This document shows, piece by piece, positions 63,014 to 64,000 of a DNA stretch of 64,000 nucleotides. The position numbers were made by a program, and so were the translations under genes. The DNA is from Cercophora sp. LCS_1 (taxonomy: Eukaryota; Ascomycota; Sordariomycetes; Sordariales; Lasiosphaeriaceae). The number at the start of each line of letters is the position of its first letter. The first letter of the stretch is position 1. The notes beneath the pieces are model-generated. The model made no database searches and was not told where the DNA came from. It worked only from the letters and a program-made list of their open reading frames with translations. The stretch spans positions 434,001 through 498,000 of the forward strand of contig JAPZLL010000015.1 of assembly GCA_036250225.1 (NCBI GenBank), written 5' to 3'.

Positions 63014-64000
63014 ATGCCGCGTCTCGACTCCCCCGTGCTTTCGGATCGGGACTGGTCCACCCCGGCCAGCGACTCGGACTCAGACGACCCCCTCCTCGAC
63101 ATCCCCAGTGGTCGTCACCCCTCGAGCAGCGCCGATTCCAGCAACGCGCACTTTTCCGCGGCCACGAAGCCTGCCAAGCCCAAGGCCAAAGTTGTGCAGC
63201 ACATCTCGCGCCCGCTCGTCAATCGCAAGCGTAAGAGCAACAGCCAGTCTCCGCGCGACCAGTACCACAGATCCCAGAGACGCAAGTCCACGCACAGGTA
63301 CTCGCCCCAGCCCGCGTTCTATGAAAAGCCTATCCCCGACAACGACGATGAAGCGGATGGCGACTACGAGGAAGACGAGTATGGCGGCGACGATGACGAG
63401 CCCTCCAACCTCTTCACCTCAGATGTCACTCATAGCCAGCTCACCCCATACCAACCACCACAGCAGCAGCCTGCACCCGCCCCCGGCACCCCCAGTAAGC
63501 TTCCCTTCTCTTCTCTCATCACCACTTCACCCGCAACTGACACTGACAACCCCGCCAGCGGCACTGCAACTCTTCCGGGCCGAGTTCCCGCACATCGAGG
63601 TCAAGTTCTCCAAGAACATCGTCTTCCGCTACCTCAAGGACATGCCCATCCAGCGCATCCCGCGAACCAAGAGCGACCCGCGGCCGCAAAAGCCGCAAAA
63701 CATCCCCTCGTACATGATGCAAGCAGTCGGCACCGTCCAGCCGCCGGGCCAAGCCTGCGACAAGTGCAAAAAGGGCGCCGGCATATACCCCGGCGGCGTA
63801 TGCATCGTGGTCCGGGACGAAGCCATGCTGACCCACACGTCGGGCGCCTGCGCAAACTGCTGGTACAGCCGTGCGGGTTCGCAGTGCACGTTGAGCGGCA
63901 TGTACAAGAACCGCCTGAAACGTACGGTGTCCCTGTCTCCTTTGCCCATGTCCCGTGACTGATTTGGTTCAACAGAAGAACAAAACGAGGCAGCTGGGTA
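63014..64000 (+). CDS. DUF3716-like nuclear protein, 3' end outside window
   Basis: Exons 63014-63494, 63559-63921 and from 63976 onward; phases agree at both junctions (GTAAGC...GCCAG; GTACGG...CAACAG). The first 160 residues are low-complexity, acidic and basic by turns, with a likely nuclear localisation signal (NRKRKS) and an Asp/Glu stretch. The second exon carries a conserved module, LFRAEFPHIEVKFSKNI, then CDKCKKGAGIYPGG-CIVV and GACANCWYSRAGSQC. The C-x2-C...C-x2-C-W...C layout is that of fungal DUF3716, a putative zinc-binding domain of nuclear proteins. The two long overlapping frames in this area are the exons of one gene, not two genes. A regulatory or chromatin role is inference. 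Confidence 0.75.

Noticed and set aside
62718..63962. 414-codon frame read as an independent gene
   Set aside because: Its first 250 codons are a shadow of exon 1 of the DUF3716-like gene; only the last part is real and joins by splicing at 63559.
1..64000. Transposons, CRISPR arrays, bacterial-type operons, ribosome binding sites
   Set aside because: None seen. Introns and gene families are eukaryotic; no transposase, reverse transcriptase, or long terminal repeats were recognised.

Overview
The window reads as nuclear DNA of a filamentous ascomycete (Pezizomycotina, most likely a Sordariomycete). The reasons are short introns of 45-90 nt with GTRAGT-like donors and CTRAC branch sites, HET-domain proteins, a Goodbye-type STAND NTPase, fungal-only families (DUF3632-like, DUF3716-like, GH55, Y3-like glycan-binding) and many small secreted cysteine-rich proteins. 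The species assignment is inference. Exon models below were built by hand; unless stated otherwise, reading phase is preserved across every junction given.

Layout. 1-7.6 kb: a 5'-truncated cysteine-rich gene, a Y3-like secreted lectin, a small beta-rich protein, and a convergent lipocalin-like / PhzS-type flavin monooxygenase pair. 8.9-17.4 kb: a 1613-residue Goodbye-NACHT-TPR-zinc-finger STAND protein, a HET-domain gene whose 3' end is scattered over several frames, and a convergent secreted cysteine-rich gene. 18-22.7 kb: an eight-helix membrane protein, a secreted protein with a tandemly duplicated cysteine domain, and a small NTF2-like protein. 23.9-29.4 kb: a divergent pair of paralogous AIG1-like GTPases, flanked by a decayed and a more complete copy of an LRR/F-box-like gene. 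31.9-36.7 kb: a 1589-residue fusion of an indoleamine-2,3-dioxygenase-like domain, an FAD/NAD(P)H reductase and cytochrome b5. 38-43.2 kb: an M13 metallopeptidase and a HET domain fused to a six-bladed fucose-lectin propeller. 44-53 kb: secreted cysteine-rich genes, a tRNA-Ala(AGC) with a 9-nt intron, and a secreted GH55 glucanase with a long Ser-rich linker. 53-56.9 kb: no gene seen. 56.9-64 kb: a divergent pair of paralogous small secreted proteins, a DUF3632-like gene, a Kex2-processed defensin-like peptide, a class 3 lipase relic, and the 5' part of a DUF3716-like nuclear protein.

How the genes fit together. Two themes dominate. One is self/non-self recognition (STAND, two HET genes, a lectin-HET fusion, two GTPases). 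The other is secreted interaction proteins (about nine cysteine-rich or lectin-like secreted products, GH55, M13 peptidase). The clustering suggests an accessory, fast-evolving region; decayed copies (23.9 kb, about 16.3-16.9 kb, 28.3 kb, 61.4 kb) support that.

The strongest candidates for something new are (i) the apparently self-sufficient IDO-reductase-cytochrome b5 fusion and (ii) the HET-lectin fusion, which would join glycan recognition to a fungal cell-death domain in one polypeptide.
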